A stretch of 64,000 bases of DNA, taken from contig NZ_JAVTSS010000001.1 of the NCBI RefSeq assembly GCF_032678705.1, positions 1,054,001-1,118,000 on the forward strand. The letters run 5' to 3'. Positions 15,746-24,412 of the stretch are shown here, piece after piece. The stretch's first letter is position 1, and each line of letters starts with the position of its first letter. The notes beneath the pieces were generated by a model. The model searched no databases and was not told where the DNA came from. It saw only the letters and a list, made by a program, of their open reading frames with translations. The DNA comes from Pedobacter frigiditerrae (GTDB lineage: Bacteria > Bacteroidota > Bacteroidia > Sphingobacteriales > Sphingobacteriaceae). The position numbers and the translations under genes are program-made.

Positions 15746-16918
15746 TTACTGCCATTTTTGAACCGCAAAAACGATAACGTTGTATTCATCTTTTTCAAAT
15801 AGAACACCAATATTCTTATTGTCAATTTTAACAATGTCTGAGTATGCCGAATAGTTATTTCCTTTATAGTCGGTAGCGCTTTTGGCAATTACTAAGTTCT
15901 TAAACCAAGTTTTTCCATCATCATTGCTCACTCTCAGTGTAAGATTGTCTCTCTTTTTGGTATCTGCAGCATTGCACACAAATAAAATTCTTCTTTTTGT
16001 TTTATCTAGGTAAGAAAGTGTACTTCCTTGGCACACAGGGTCGGGTAAATTGGGGTCAAAAGCTGTCTTATCCCAGCTTTGTCCACCATCATTACTAATG
16101 GCAATAATTCTTTGTCTTACATTTCCTTGTTGGTTTCGGATGTTCATTACCATTTTATCTCCACTTAACTGGGCTGCCATTGCCTCATTACCACCTTTAA
16201 AACTAACATTTTCAGATAGCTTAAAGGTAAGGCCATGGTCATCTGTAAAGTAGCCATGGGCGATGTAATCCATGCCTGCTTTTTGAGGTGGCCCAGCTGA
16301 GTGATTGGCTGAAACAAATATCCTTCCCTTATATAATCCTTCGTTAAATTGTAATGCATGGCCAGGCGTGTTCGCGTAACTGCGCCAATCTTCATCAAAA
16401 TTATAAGCCGTGTTAAGTTGCGGCATTTTTGGACGATGAACTTGTGTAGTGATATTTATAGGTTCAGACCAAGTCATCCCGTCATCTATTGATGTTTTAT
16501 ACCATACTTCTCTTAAACCGTTTCCTTTTCTAACTTCACTTTCATGCTGGTTGCCTGTATTATAAAATAAAAACAAACGACCTTTTGGATATTTAGAATC
16601 AGTTAAGTCCATTACAGGAGCAGGGTTTCCGGCTTGCATTTGATCGTAATTAACAACAGTTTGTAAGCTTGACCAAGTTTTACCACTGTCCTTACTTCTT
16701 TTAAGCACGATGTTGATATCTCCAAAATCGCCAGCATCATTTACTCTGCCTTCAGCAAAAGCCAATAAATCGCCATTTTTTAAGCTCACTATGGCAGGTA
16801 TGCGATAGCTTTTATGTCCATCTGCTCCAGATACAAAAACTGGAGTATATTTTATTTGTGCCAAACAATGGCCAAAGGCAATTAAGAATAAGTAGGTGGT
16901 GCTGATGATTGTTTTCAT
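15746..16918 (-). CDS. Sialidase family protein (GH33-like, BNR repeats)
   Basis: A secreted six-bladed propeller hydrolase of 390 residues. It contains YRIPAIV (the family's FRIP motif with its Arg), GDLLAFAEGR, and at least four Asp-boxes: SKDSGKTW, SIDDGMTW, SNDGGQSW and SNDDGKTW. I chose the start at 16918 because it opens a clean signal peptide (MKTIISTTYLFLIAFGHCLAQ); the upstream in-frame ATG at 16963 would bury it. GH33 enzymes release sialic acid, but some pectin loci use GH33 for 3-deoxy-sugars of rhamnogalacturonan II. Which applies here is open. It is the only gene in the pectin locus on the minus strand. Confidence 0.82.
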   Translation of the reverse strand: MKTIISTTYLFLIAFGHCLAQIKYTPVFVSGADGHKSYRIPAIVSLKNGDLLAFAEGRVNDAGDFGDINIVLKRSKDSGKTWSSLQTVVNYDQMQAGNPAPVMDLTDSKYPKGRLFLFYNTGNQHESEVRKGNGLREVWYKTSIDDGMTWSEPINITTQVHRPKMPQLNTAYNFDEDWRSYANTPGHALQFNEGLYKGRIFVSANHSAGPPQKAGMDYIAHGYFTDDHGLTFKLSENVSFKGGNEAMAAQLSGDKMVMNIRNQQGNVRQRIIAISNDGGQSWDKTAFDPNLPDPVCQGSTLSYLDKTKRRILFVCNAADTKKRDNLTLRVSNDDGKTWFKNLVIAKSATDYKGNNYSAYSDIVKIDNKNIGVLFEKDEYNVIVFAVQKWQ

Positions 16919-17345
16919 TAGTGATAATTCAATTGTGTGTTTTGATTTGAACAAGATATTCAATTAAAATTTACAGACCGTAGAATTATTGTATAAATAT
17001 TGAGGAGATTTTAAATTGCTAAGCCGCATTGCTTTCTTGTTTTGGTTTAATAAAACGTTTTATTTTTACTGTTTTGATTGTAATATCACTTCATAACTGT
17101 AATTATAATGCAATCGGTTGAACATAGCCTTAAACGTAGTAAAAATCAATATTTGAACCTATTGTATCAATTAGTGAACCATCATTTATAGCGGTATGAA
17201 CTAAGTTTGTATTGTATCTAAATCATTCATTTCCAATTCTTGCGCATGAATTAAAAGATGATCATGATACAATAACCAAATATTTATAATCGGTCTATTG
17301 TGGAAGCCAAAACCACAAATGGCCAAAGAAAACAACCAACCAAAT
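16919..17345. other. Divergent control region, sialidase / susC
   Basis: This 427-base region separates the divergent sialidase-family gene and susC. It holds the susC promoter and operator (17152-17209) and a leader of roughly 130 bases with two copies of accaaatat (17275-17283 and 17339-17347). I found no clear promoter for the minus-strand gene. Confidence 0.55.
17152..17209 (+). promoter_or_regulatory. susC promoter with 21-bp-spaced operator
   Basis: The half-sites tttgaacc (17152-17159) and gtgaacc (17174-17180) have ACC cores 21 bases apart and share the central attgtatc.att with the site at 10916. The -7 box TAAGTTTG (17202-17209) begins 21 bases after the second ACC, the same distance as at 10966. 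The preserved spacing between otherwise unrelated promoters argues for a common activator. Confidence 0.72.
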
Positions 17346-20300
17346 ATGAAAAAAATTTTACTTCAAACACTGTTGCTGTTGTGCTGTTGTGCTTCTTTGT
17401 GGGCACAAACTCGAACGGTAACAGGAAAGGTGGTCGACAAAGATGATCAAATCCTGGTCGGGGTAACCATCACCATCAAGGGCACCCAAACTCAAGTGAT
17501 TACAGACGCAGGTGGAAAATTCAAGATCAACATTCCTACAACTGGTAATACCACGCTTGTTGCTAGCTACATTGGTTCTAAATCTGTTGAGCTAAGTGTT
17601 GGTGATAAAAAAGAGATTCTTTTTGAAATGAACCAAGATGATGAAAGCACGCTTGCAGAAGTTCAAGTCATTAACATCGGTTATGGCAAAGTATCAAAAG
17701 ATGCCATAACAGGGGCGGTATCATCAGTAAGTGCTAAAGACTTAAAAGATTTTCCTGTTGCCACGGCAGCTGAAGCGCTTGCTGGAAAGTTAGCTGGTGT
17801 ATCTGTAGTTACTTCTGAAGGAAAGCCTGGTGCTGAGATTACAGTACGTGTTAGAGCAGGTAGTTCTATCACGCAAGATAACTCTCCTTTGTACATTGTA
17901 GATGGAGTACAACTAGAAAATGCGCTTTCAGTAGTATCACCACAAGAAATAGAATCGATAGATGTATTAAAAGATGTCGCCTCTACTGCAATTTATGGTG
18001 CAAGAGGTGCAAATGGCGTAGTTTTAATTACTACAAAAGCCGGTAGAAATTCACGTACCGTTGTTTCCTTAAGTACTTACGCTGGTGTTCGTCAGATTAC
18101 CAATGTATTAGATGTAATGAAACCGTATGATTTCGTGATGTACCAATATCAACTTTATAATGGTAGCATTGCCGATAGAGAAGCTTTTGTAAAGAGATTT
18201 GGTGCTTATTCTGATTTAGACATCTATAAAAACGTTCCTTTTACAGATTGGCAAGATAAAGTATTTGGTCGTGAGGCTTTTTCTCATACCGAAAACATGA
18301 CGATCAATGGAGGTACAAAAACTTCAAGTTATAACTTAAACGTTAATAATTACAAGGAAGACGGTATCATGCTTAATTCTGGTGCTGCTCGTACTTTTGT
18401 TTCTTTCCGTTTTGATAACTCTAGTTCTGATAAGTTCCGTTTTGGTTTTAACGCAAGGTATAGCCGCCAAAAAGTGTATGGCGCAGGAACATCAAATACA
18501 GGTAGCCAAAGTAACAACAGTTTAAGAAATGGTGTACGTTATCGTCCTTATGACGAACCTGGACAAAGTACTGATATAGATGAATTTGATCCAGACTATG
18601 CTAACTTAACTAATTTAACAAGTCCGGTTTTAAGTGCTTATTCGGTTACTAAAAACGATTATAATAATCAATTGGTTACCAGTGGAAATGCTCAATTCAC
18701 ACCAATTAAAGGCTTAACCATTAAATCTTTATTTGGCGTTACCAATGCCGAACGTAGAACAGATCAATTTAATAGCTCAGTTACAGGTATCGCTAGGCAA
18801 AATGCTAATTTACCTGTTGTAAATTTAAGTAATGCCTCAACGCTTACTTTAATCAATACCAATACAGTTACCTATGATTTTGTTTTAGGTAAATCTCATA
18901 AAATAGGTTTATTAGCTGGTCAGGAGATTAACCAAAGTAGAACACGTAATGCTGCAAGTACAACAAAGTGGTTACCAGTAGATTTAACGGCAGAACAAGC
19001 TTTTGCAGGTATACAAAAAGCTACGCCACCAACTGGTGGAGTACAAGATGCGCCAACTACCTCAGAAGGTCAAAATAGGCTTTTCTCTTTATTTGGTCGT
19101 GCTTCTTATAACTACAAAGGAAAATACCTGGCTTCATTTATTGTTCGTAATGATGCATCTTCTCTTTTTGCACCAGAAAATCGCAATGCACTTTTCCCTT
19201 CAGGGCAATTGGCTTGGCGTTTAAGTGAAGAAGAGTTCATGAAAAGCCTTGATCTTAAATGGTTAGGTAGTGCAAAAATTAGGGCTAGTTATGGTGCAGG
19301 TGGTAATAACCGTATTGCAACCGACCTTTGGAAAGTATTATATTTAGGAGGAAGCAATTATGGTTATGCAATTGACGAGTCTGTAACACCTGGTTTTGCA
19401 CCAAATGCATTGGCTAATCCAAACATTAGATGGGAAACTACAGTGTCAAGAAACCTTGGATTGGACCTTGCGTTTTTCAATAGTAGATTAAATGCCACTT
19501 TAGATTTTTATAATAATACCACTGATGATTTGTTATTATTAGCAAAAGTTCCAGTTACCTCTGGTTGGACAGATCAACAACAAAATATTGGTAAAACATC
19601 AAATAAAGGTATAGAATTGCAATTAAGTGGTGTGGTTGCCAATACAAAAAACTTTAGCTACAATATCAATTTCAATATTTATACCAACAAAAACAGGATT
19701 GTTAGTTTAGGTAATGATCAATACGGTAATCCAAATAGTTCTTATGCTGTTGCATCTGGAGGAATCAATGGTTTCGACTTTTTAGCTGAAGTTGGTGGAC
19801 CAATTGGCCAGTTTTATGGTTATGTGAGTGATGGTCGTTATGAATTAAGTGATTTTGATGCAATATATAATTCTACTGCAAATACTTATTCTTATGTTTT
19901 AAAAGCAGGTATTCCAAGTGCTAGAGCAATTGCATTAGGAGGAAGAGATCCACAGCCAGGAGACATGAAACTTAAAAAATTAACAGGAAATCCTGGTGAT
20001 CCTATTTCTACAGATGATAGAACAGTATTGGGTAATGCATTTCCAAAGTTTGCAGGTGGTATTAACCAACAGTTTAGCTATAAAAACTTTGATGCAAGTG
20101 TTTTCATGAACTTCTCAGTTGGTAACAAAACTTATAACGCCAATAAAACAGAATTTACAGGTCAATATTTGTATAAAGATAATAACATGCTTTCCATAGT
20201 GGCAGATCGTTGGAAATCTTTTGATGAAAATGGAAATAGGGTAACTGATCCTACGCAATTAGCTGCAATGAACCAAAATACAACGTTTTGGACACCAGCT

Positions 20301-20585
20301 GCTGGTCAATATATTTTAACTTCTTATGCTATTGAAGATGGTTCATTCCTTCGTGTAAGTAACATCACTCTAGGTTATTCACTTCCTCAATCTTTATTGA
20401 GTAAAACGAAAGTGTTCTCTAAATTCAGGATTTATGCTACGGTAAACAACTTGTATACTTTCACAAAATATACTGGTTATGATCCAGAAGCGAATACACG
20501 TAGAGGACCGCTTACGCCAGGAGTAGATTATGCAGCTTATCCAAGAAGCCGTTATGTATTGGCAGGTTTAGATATCAGTTTTTAA
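17346..20585 (+). CDS. SusC-family TonB-dependent outer membrane transporter
   Basis: A SusC-type importer of 1079 residues that moves oligosaccharides across the outer membrane with TonB energy. The ATG at 17346 opens a signal peptide (MKKILLQTLLLLCC...LWAQ); the 16 residues in front of it in frame are not needed. A carboxypeptidase-D-like N-terminal domain (TGKVVDKDDQILVGVTI) precedes the plug with the SusC signature region (GYGKVSKDAITGAVSSV, PLYIVDGVQ, SIDVLKDVASTAIYGARGA), followed by a 22-strand barrel ending in aromatic-rich YVLAGLDISF. It is followed by SusD 18 bases later. The locus content suggests pectin oligomers as cargo. Transcription probably starts at the operator-bearing promoter. 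Confidence 0.95.
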   Translation: MKKILLQTLLLLCCCASLWAQTRTVTGKVVDKDDQILVGVTITIKGTQTQVITDAGGKFKINIPTTGNTTLVASYIGSKSVELSVGDKKEILFEMNQDDESTLAEVQVINIGYGKVSKDAITGAVSSVSAKDLKDFPVATAAEALAGKLAGVSVVTSEGKPGAEITVRVRAGSSITQDNSPLYIVDGVQLENALSVVSPQEIESIDVLKDVASTAIYGARGANGVVLITTKAGRNSRTVVSLSTYAGVRQITNVLDVMKPYDFVMYQYQLYNGSIADREAFVKRFGAYSDLDIYKNVPFTDWQDKVFGREAFSHTENMTINGGTKTSSYNLNVNNYKEDGIMLNSGAARTFVSFRFDNSSSDKFRFGFNARYSRQKVYGAGTSNTGSQSNNSLRNGVRYRPYDEPGQSTDIDEFDPDYANLTNLTSPVLSAYSVTKNDYNNQLVTSGNAQFTPIKGLTIKSLFGVTNAERRTDQFNSSVTGIARQNANLPVVNLSNASTLTLINTNTVTYDFVLGKSHKIGLLAGQEINQSRTRNAASTTKWLPVDLTAEQAFAGIQKATPPTGGVQDAPTTSEGQNRLFSLFGRASYNYKGKYLASFIVRNDASSLFAPENRNALFPSGQLAWRLSEEEFMKSLDLKWLGSAKIRASYGAGGNNRIATDLWKVLYLGGSNYGYAIDESVTPGFAPNALANPNIRWETTVSRNLGLDLAFFNSRLNATLDFYNNTTDDLLLLAKVPVTSGWTDQQQNIGKTSNKGIELQLSGVVANTKNFSYNINFNIYTNKNRIVSLGNDQYGNPNSSYAVASGGINGFDFLAEVGGPIGQFYGYVSDGRYELSDFDAIYNSTANTYSYVLKAGIPSARAIALGGRDPQPGDMKLKKLTGNPGDPISTDDRTVLGNAFPKFAGGINQQFSYKNFDASVFMNFSVGNKTYNANKTEFTGQYLYKDNNMLSIVADRWKSFDENGNRVTDPTQLAAMNQNTTFWTPAAGQYILTSYAIEDGSFLRVSNITLGYSLPQSLLSKTKVFSKFRIYATVNNLYTFTKYTGYDPEANTRRGPLTPGVDYAAYPRSRYVLAGLDISF

Positions 20586-20603
20586 CCATTAGATCAATTG
20601 AAA

Positions 20604-22430
20604 ATGAAATCAACATATAAAAAATCAATCGTACTGTTAAGCATAGGTGCATTTATCTTAGCTGGTAGTTCGTGTAAAAAATATTTAGATATTGAAAACC
20701 CTTCAACTATCTCACAAGAAGTAGCTTTTGAAAGTACATCTTATGCAAATACTGCACTTATCGGGGTATATAACCTATTGCCTGGCGATAATGGTTTAAC
20801 CAAAGAAGGTACCATTTGGTCTTTATCTACAGATGAATTTAAAACTTCTGGAAGTTACAGTGCAGAAGATCGTAGGGGTATTAGTATGTATTTAGCCAGT
20901 AATGCAAATGGCGAGCTTTTAGGTGCATTCAATCAGCTTTATACAGGAATAGAAAGAGCAAACATCTGTATCAAAGGCATTAACAATTCGCCTATTTATA
21001 CTGATGGAGGAGCAAATAAAGCCACTATGGGCAAATTTTTAGGAGAGGCCATGACTTTAAGGGCATTATTCTATTTTACTTTGGTAAGAAACTGGGGTAG
21101 TGTTGTTGCACAATGGGAACCTTCTCTTGATGTGAAAGAATTAGATGCACCAGTTACTGCAGGAACAGTTATCCTTGACAAGCTTTTGGCAGATTTAAAA
21201 GTAGCAGAAGATTTAGTGCCTTGGCGTAGTGAATCTGGTTATGGTAGCACAAGATGGACAAAAGGAGCTGTTAAGGCTTTAAGATCGAGGATAGCACTTT
21301 TCCGTGGTGGATACATGATGGATAAAGAAAGTCATACCATGGTACGAAGTGCGGATTATAAAAAATACTATCAGATTGCTTTGGATGAATGTAAAGACAT
21401 CATGGCGAAAAGAGGCGAACATAACCTAAACCCAGTGTATGAGAATGTATTTAAATCATTACATACCAGCACACGTTTTGATCCAACTTTTGAACTAATG
21501 TTTGAAGTTGGTGCTTTTGGTGCAGGCTCAAGAACAGATACCAAGCTTGGTTATTATGACGGAATGAGATTTAACGCTTCATCACGTTTTGGTGGTACCG
21601 GTGGTGGCGTAACTGCTATTGCAACTTATTTTTATGAATTTGATCAGTTAGGTGATTGCCGTAGAGATGTAACTATTGGATCTTATGAGATTGATGCAAA
21701 CTCTCAAAAAGTAATGAATACGCTTAATAACATGACAGATGCGAAATTTAGAAGATCATGGACTAACATTGCTGGTACAACACAAACACTAGCGGTAAAT
21801 TGGCCTGTGCTTCGCTTTGCAGATGTGTTATTAATGTTTGCAGAGGCAGATAATGAATTAAATACTGGTCCTTCTGCAGCAGCGCAAGCAGCACTTTTAG
21901 AAGTTAGAAGTCGTGCTTTTGTTGGTTTTGAAAGTCGCATACCTCCAATGCCTACAGATTACGCAGGATTTTTTGATGCTATTGTTAAAGAACGTTTATT
22001 AGAGTTTGGGGGAGAAGCAGTCCGTAAATATGATTTAATCAGATGGAATATCATGGCTGCTAAATTCGCTGAAGTTCGTATCAAGCTTCGTCAATTAATG
22101 AACGGTGAAGGTGCTTACGTAAATGTTCCTAAATATGTTTATGCAAAACCAGCAGCTTATAATGTAATACCTTCTCAACAAGAGTTTAATACGCTTGATA
22201 CTTATGGAGGTTCTCCTTCAGTAACTTTGTTTCAACCAGGCTTAGGCGTTTCTGGAGCTCCAACAGGTTATACAACAAAAAACTGGAGAGCATCAATCAA
22301 CGAAGAGTACATCACAGGAAAATCATCGGGCTTTGCTACATATTTCGAATCAAATAGAGGCGAAGTGTTTCCTTTCCATAACGATGTAAGACTCTATAAC
22401 ACTAAAATTGTTCAGAATTATGGCTATTAA
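20604..22430 (+). CDS. SusD/RagB-family surface glycan-binding lipoprotein
   Basis: The partner of SusC, of 608 residues, that closes over the transporter and binds glycans at the cell surface. I chose the ATG at 20604 over an in-frame TTG two codons upstream. A lipoprotein signal ends at Cys24 (ILAGSSCKKYLDIENP). The TPR-like helices typical of SusD follow (TALIGVYNLLP, GEAMTLRALFYFTLVRNWGSV at about 148), as does the C-terminal SusD region with FADVLLMFAEADNEL and KERLLEFGGEAVRKYDLIRW. The next gene follows after 10 bases, so susC, susD and the beta-helix lipoprotein form one unit. Confidence 0.95.
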   Translation: MKSTYKKSIVLLSIGAFILAGSSCKKYLDIENPSTISQEVAFESTSYANTALIGVYNLLPGDNGLTKEGTIWSLSTDEFKTSGSYSAEDRRGISMYLASNANGELLGAFNQLYTGIERANICIKGINNSPIYTDGGANKATMGKFLGEAMTLRALFYFTLVRNWGSVVAQWEPSLDVKELDAPVTAGTVILDKLLADLKVAEDLVPWRSESGYGSTRWTKGAVKALRSRIALFRGGYMMDKESHTMVRSADYKKYYQIALDECKDIMAKRGEHNLNPVYENVFKSLHTSTRFDPTFELMFEVGAFGAGSRTDTKLGYYDGMRFNASSRFGGTGGGVTAIATYFYEFDQLGDCRRDVTIGSYEIDANSQKVMNTLNNMTDAKFRRSWTNIAGTTQTLAVNWPVLRFADVLLMFAEADNELNTGPSAAAQAALLEVRSRAFVGFESRIPPMPTDYAGFFDAIVKERLLEFGGEAVRKYDLIRWNIMAAKFAEVRIKLRQLMNGEGAYVNVPKYVYAKPAAYNVIPSQQEFNTLDTYGGSPSVTLFQPGLGVSGAPTGYTTKNWRASINEEYITGKSSGFATYFESNRGEVFPFHNDVRLYNTKIVQNYGY

Positions 22431-22440
22431 ACCTAATAAT

Positions 22441-24078
22441 ATGAAAACAACAAAATTTTCATTAAAAGCAACATTATCGATAATGGTCATGTTGTTTACC
22501 ATGCTGGCTTGCCAGAAAGAGGATCCGAATGAAGGATTAGCAGCACCTCGCTTGTTTAAACCTGGCGCCATCTCAATTAAAACAGATCAAACTTCAGCAA
22601 AATTAACTTGGGCTGCACCAATATTGAGTACAAACTTAAAACTATCTTATTTAACAGAATTCTCACAAGATACTACATTTGCTACTACAGAGTTTTCTGT
22701 TAAAACAGATACAATGGGCGTTACTGTTACAGATGAGAAATTAGTCGTTCGTAAAAAGTATTATGCTCGTGTTAAGGCCTTGGCTACAGCAGACCAGCCT
22801 GAATCTCAATGGCAACGAAGTAATGGTTTTACGGTAACAGGCGAGCAACTATTTTTGCCAGTTCGCGAATTGGAAATCATGGAAACCCAATTTACAGTTC
22901 GTTGGAAACCAACGGTGGGATTAGATAAAATCACTTTAACACCTGCTACAGGAGCGCCAATCGTTGTTACGCTTTCGGCTGCAGATGCATTGGCAGGAGT
23001 AAAAACAATAACTGGCCTTACACCCGATGTAAAGTATAGTACAGAGATATTTCTTGGTGCAAAGAGCAAAGGGTTATTAGAGATTTCTACATTGGCAGTA
23101 ACAGTTTATTCTGTTATCCTTAATTCAGGTGCCGATTTAGTTGCTGCAATTAACTCTGCTGCGAACAATGCGATCATAGGACTTAATCCTGGTACATACA
23201 GTGCTGGATCAGCAGTGTTTACCTTATTGCAGAAATCAGTTACATTGAAATCTACTTCTGGTAACCCATTAAATACGAAGGTTAATTTTAGAGAATTTAC
23301 CTTAAGGGGAACAGGTGCAGGCATCAGCCTTGATGGCATAGAACTAGATGGAACGCCTTCAGGTTCATTGTACTTTATTAATCTAACAGGGGTTGCCGCA
23401 GATGCAGAAAAGGCAGATTTTGCTAACATAAAAATTAACAATTGCATTATCCGTGGTGCTACAACAAGTTTCATGAGAGCAGATAGAGGTGCAGTTGCAG
23501 ATTATAAAATGGATCAAATTGTAGTGAAAAATTCTACTATATACGATATCGCATCTACACTTGGGTATCACTTTTTTCACCTAAATGATTTGCAATTTAA
23601 TTCGCTTACAGTAACTAAGTCTACTTTTTACAATATCGGTAGGGCTTTTATAGCTTGTTCTACTGTGATTCCCGGTACACCACCAGCTATTACCATAGAC
23701 TATTGTACTTTTAATAATTTTGGAGCAGGCAATCATTATATCTTATTGGATGCCAACGCCAACCCAGTTAAGTTTTCTATGACGAATAGTATTATTGGAA
23801 ATGTACCTAGGCCAGCAGGTACTGTTAACGGTGTTGTCATGAGAGCTAATGGGGCAGGCACAACAATGGTATTTAGCTATAACAATACCTTTAATTTTAC
23901 AAATGGAACAGGTACAGCACTAACATTGCCAACTACAAATACTTCTCAAGCAGGTAATCTTGCTGTAGTTTTAGATTGGACAGCTACAACCAGTGTTTTC
24001 ACACTTCCAGCTAATTCTCCATTAAGGACAGCAAGTAGTGCAAGTGCACAAATAGGAGATCCAAGGTGGACTTATTAA
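22441..24078 (+). CDS. Surface lipoprotein with FN3 and beta-helix (DUF4957/DUF5123-type)
   Basis: A 545-residue lipoprotein directly after SusD. The ATG at 22441 opens a lipoprotein signal ending at Cys24, followed by Gln-Lys-Glu-Asp, an acidic tail like the surface-export signals of Bacteroidota. Residues 35-210 look like two fibronectin-III-type domains. Residues about 225-545 form a beta-helix of pectate-lyase fold (NSGADLVAAINSAANNAI, LNPGTYSAGSAVF, repeated NCIIRGATTS-type turns) resembling DUF4957 and DUF5123. I see no convincing lyase catalytic set. By position it is probably the surface glycan-binding protein of the locus, though an active lyase is not excluded. Confidence 0.75.
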   Translation: MKTTKFSLKATLSIMVMLFTMLACQKEDPNEGLAAPRLFKPGAISIKTDQTSAKLTWAAPILSTNLKLSYLTEFSQDTTFATTEFSVKTDTMGVTVTDEKLVVRKKYYARVKALATADQPESQWQRSNGFTVTGEQLFLPVRELEIMETQFTVRWKPTVGLDKITLTPATGAPIVVTLSAADALAGVKTITGLTPDVKYSTEIFLGAKSKGLLEISTLAVTVYSVILNSGADLVAAINSAANNAIIGLNPGTYSAGSAVFTLLQKSVTLKSTSGNPLNTKVNFREFTLRGTGAGISLDGIELDGTPSGSLYFINLTGVAADAEKADFANIKINNCIIRGATTSFMRADRGAVADYKMDQIVVKNSTIYDIASTLGYHFFHLNDLQFNSLTVTKSTFYNIGRAFIACSTVIPGTPPAITIDYCTFNNFGAGNHYILLDANANPVKFSMTNSIIGNVPRPAGTVNGVVMRANGAGTTMVFSYNNTFNFTNGTGTALTLPTTNTSQAGNLAVVLDWTATTSVFTLPANSPLRTASSASAQIGDPRWTY

Positions 24079-24148
24079 AACAATGAAATTAGGCTCGGTG
24101 TAAACTGAGTCTAATTTTGTAAAAATATATGCTAACAATGAATACCAA

Positions 24149-24180
24149 CAAACCTATCTATTAAAGATGGGTTTGTTAAT
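24149..24180 (+). terminator. Terminator of the susCD unit
   Basis: An 11-bp stem, caaacctatct (24149-24159) with agatgggtttg (24165-24175), has a 5-base loop, one T-G pair and a following gttaatttt. It lies 70 bases after the lipoprotein gene. Confidence 0.75.
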
Positions 24181-24412
24181 TTTATAACTGCAGTTTAGGA
24201 ATTATTTCGCAATTCCCCTACTATGGAGGGGTGCCCAAGGGGCGGGGTGGTTTAAACAGAATTAACTGCTTGAATAGCTTCAAAATGCAAATTATTAGTC
24301 GAACTGATGTTTATAATATCCAGTTAAACGTAAATTGGATAACATTAAGAATATTTAGTGCTAAATTAACCACTTAGTAAAATGCATCCCAAACTGATTG
24401 AAAAGGAATTGA
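24181..24412. other. Upstream region of the hybrid sensor
   Basis: With the preceding terminator this makes a 334-base gap. It has one G-rich word (tggaggggtgcccaaggggc at about 24224) and otherwise AT-rich sequence. I do not find the 21-bp-spaced operator here, so the sensor gene does not appear to be under its own control through that site. Confidence 0.4.

Noticed and set aside
16944..16980. tttgaaca...cagacc resembling the 21-bp-spaced operator
   Set aside because: The cores are 26 bases apart, the first half-site lacks the second C of ACC, and no -7 box follows at the right distance.
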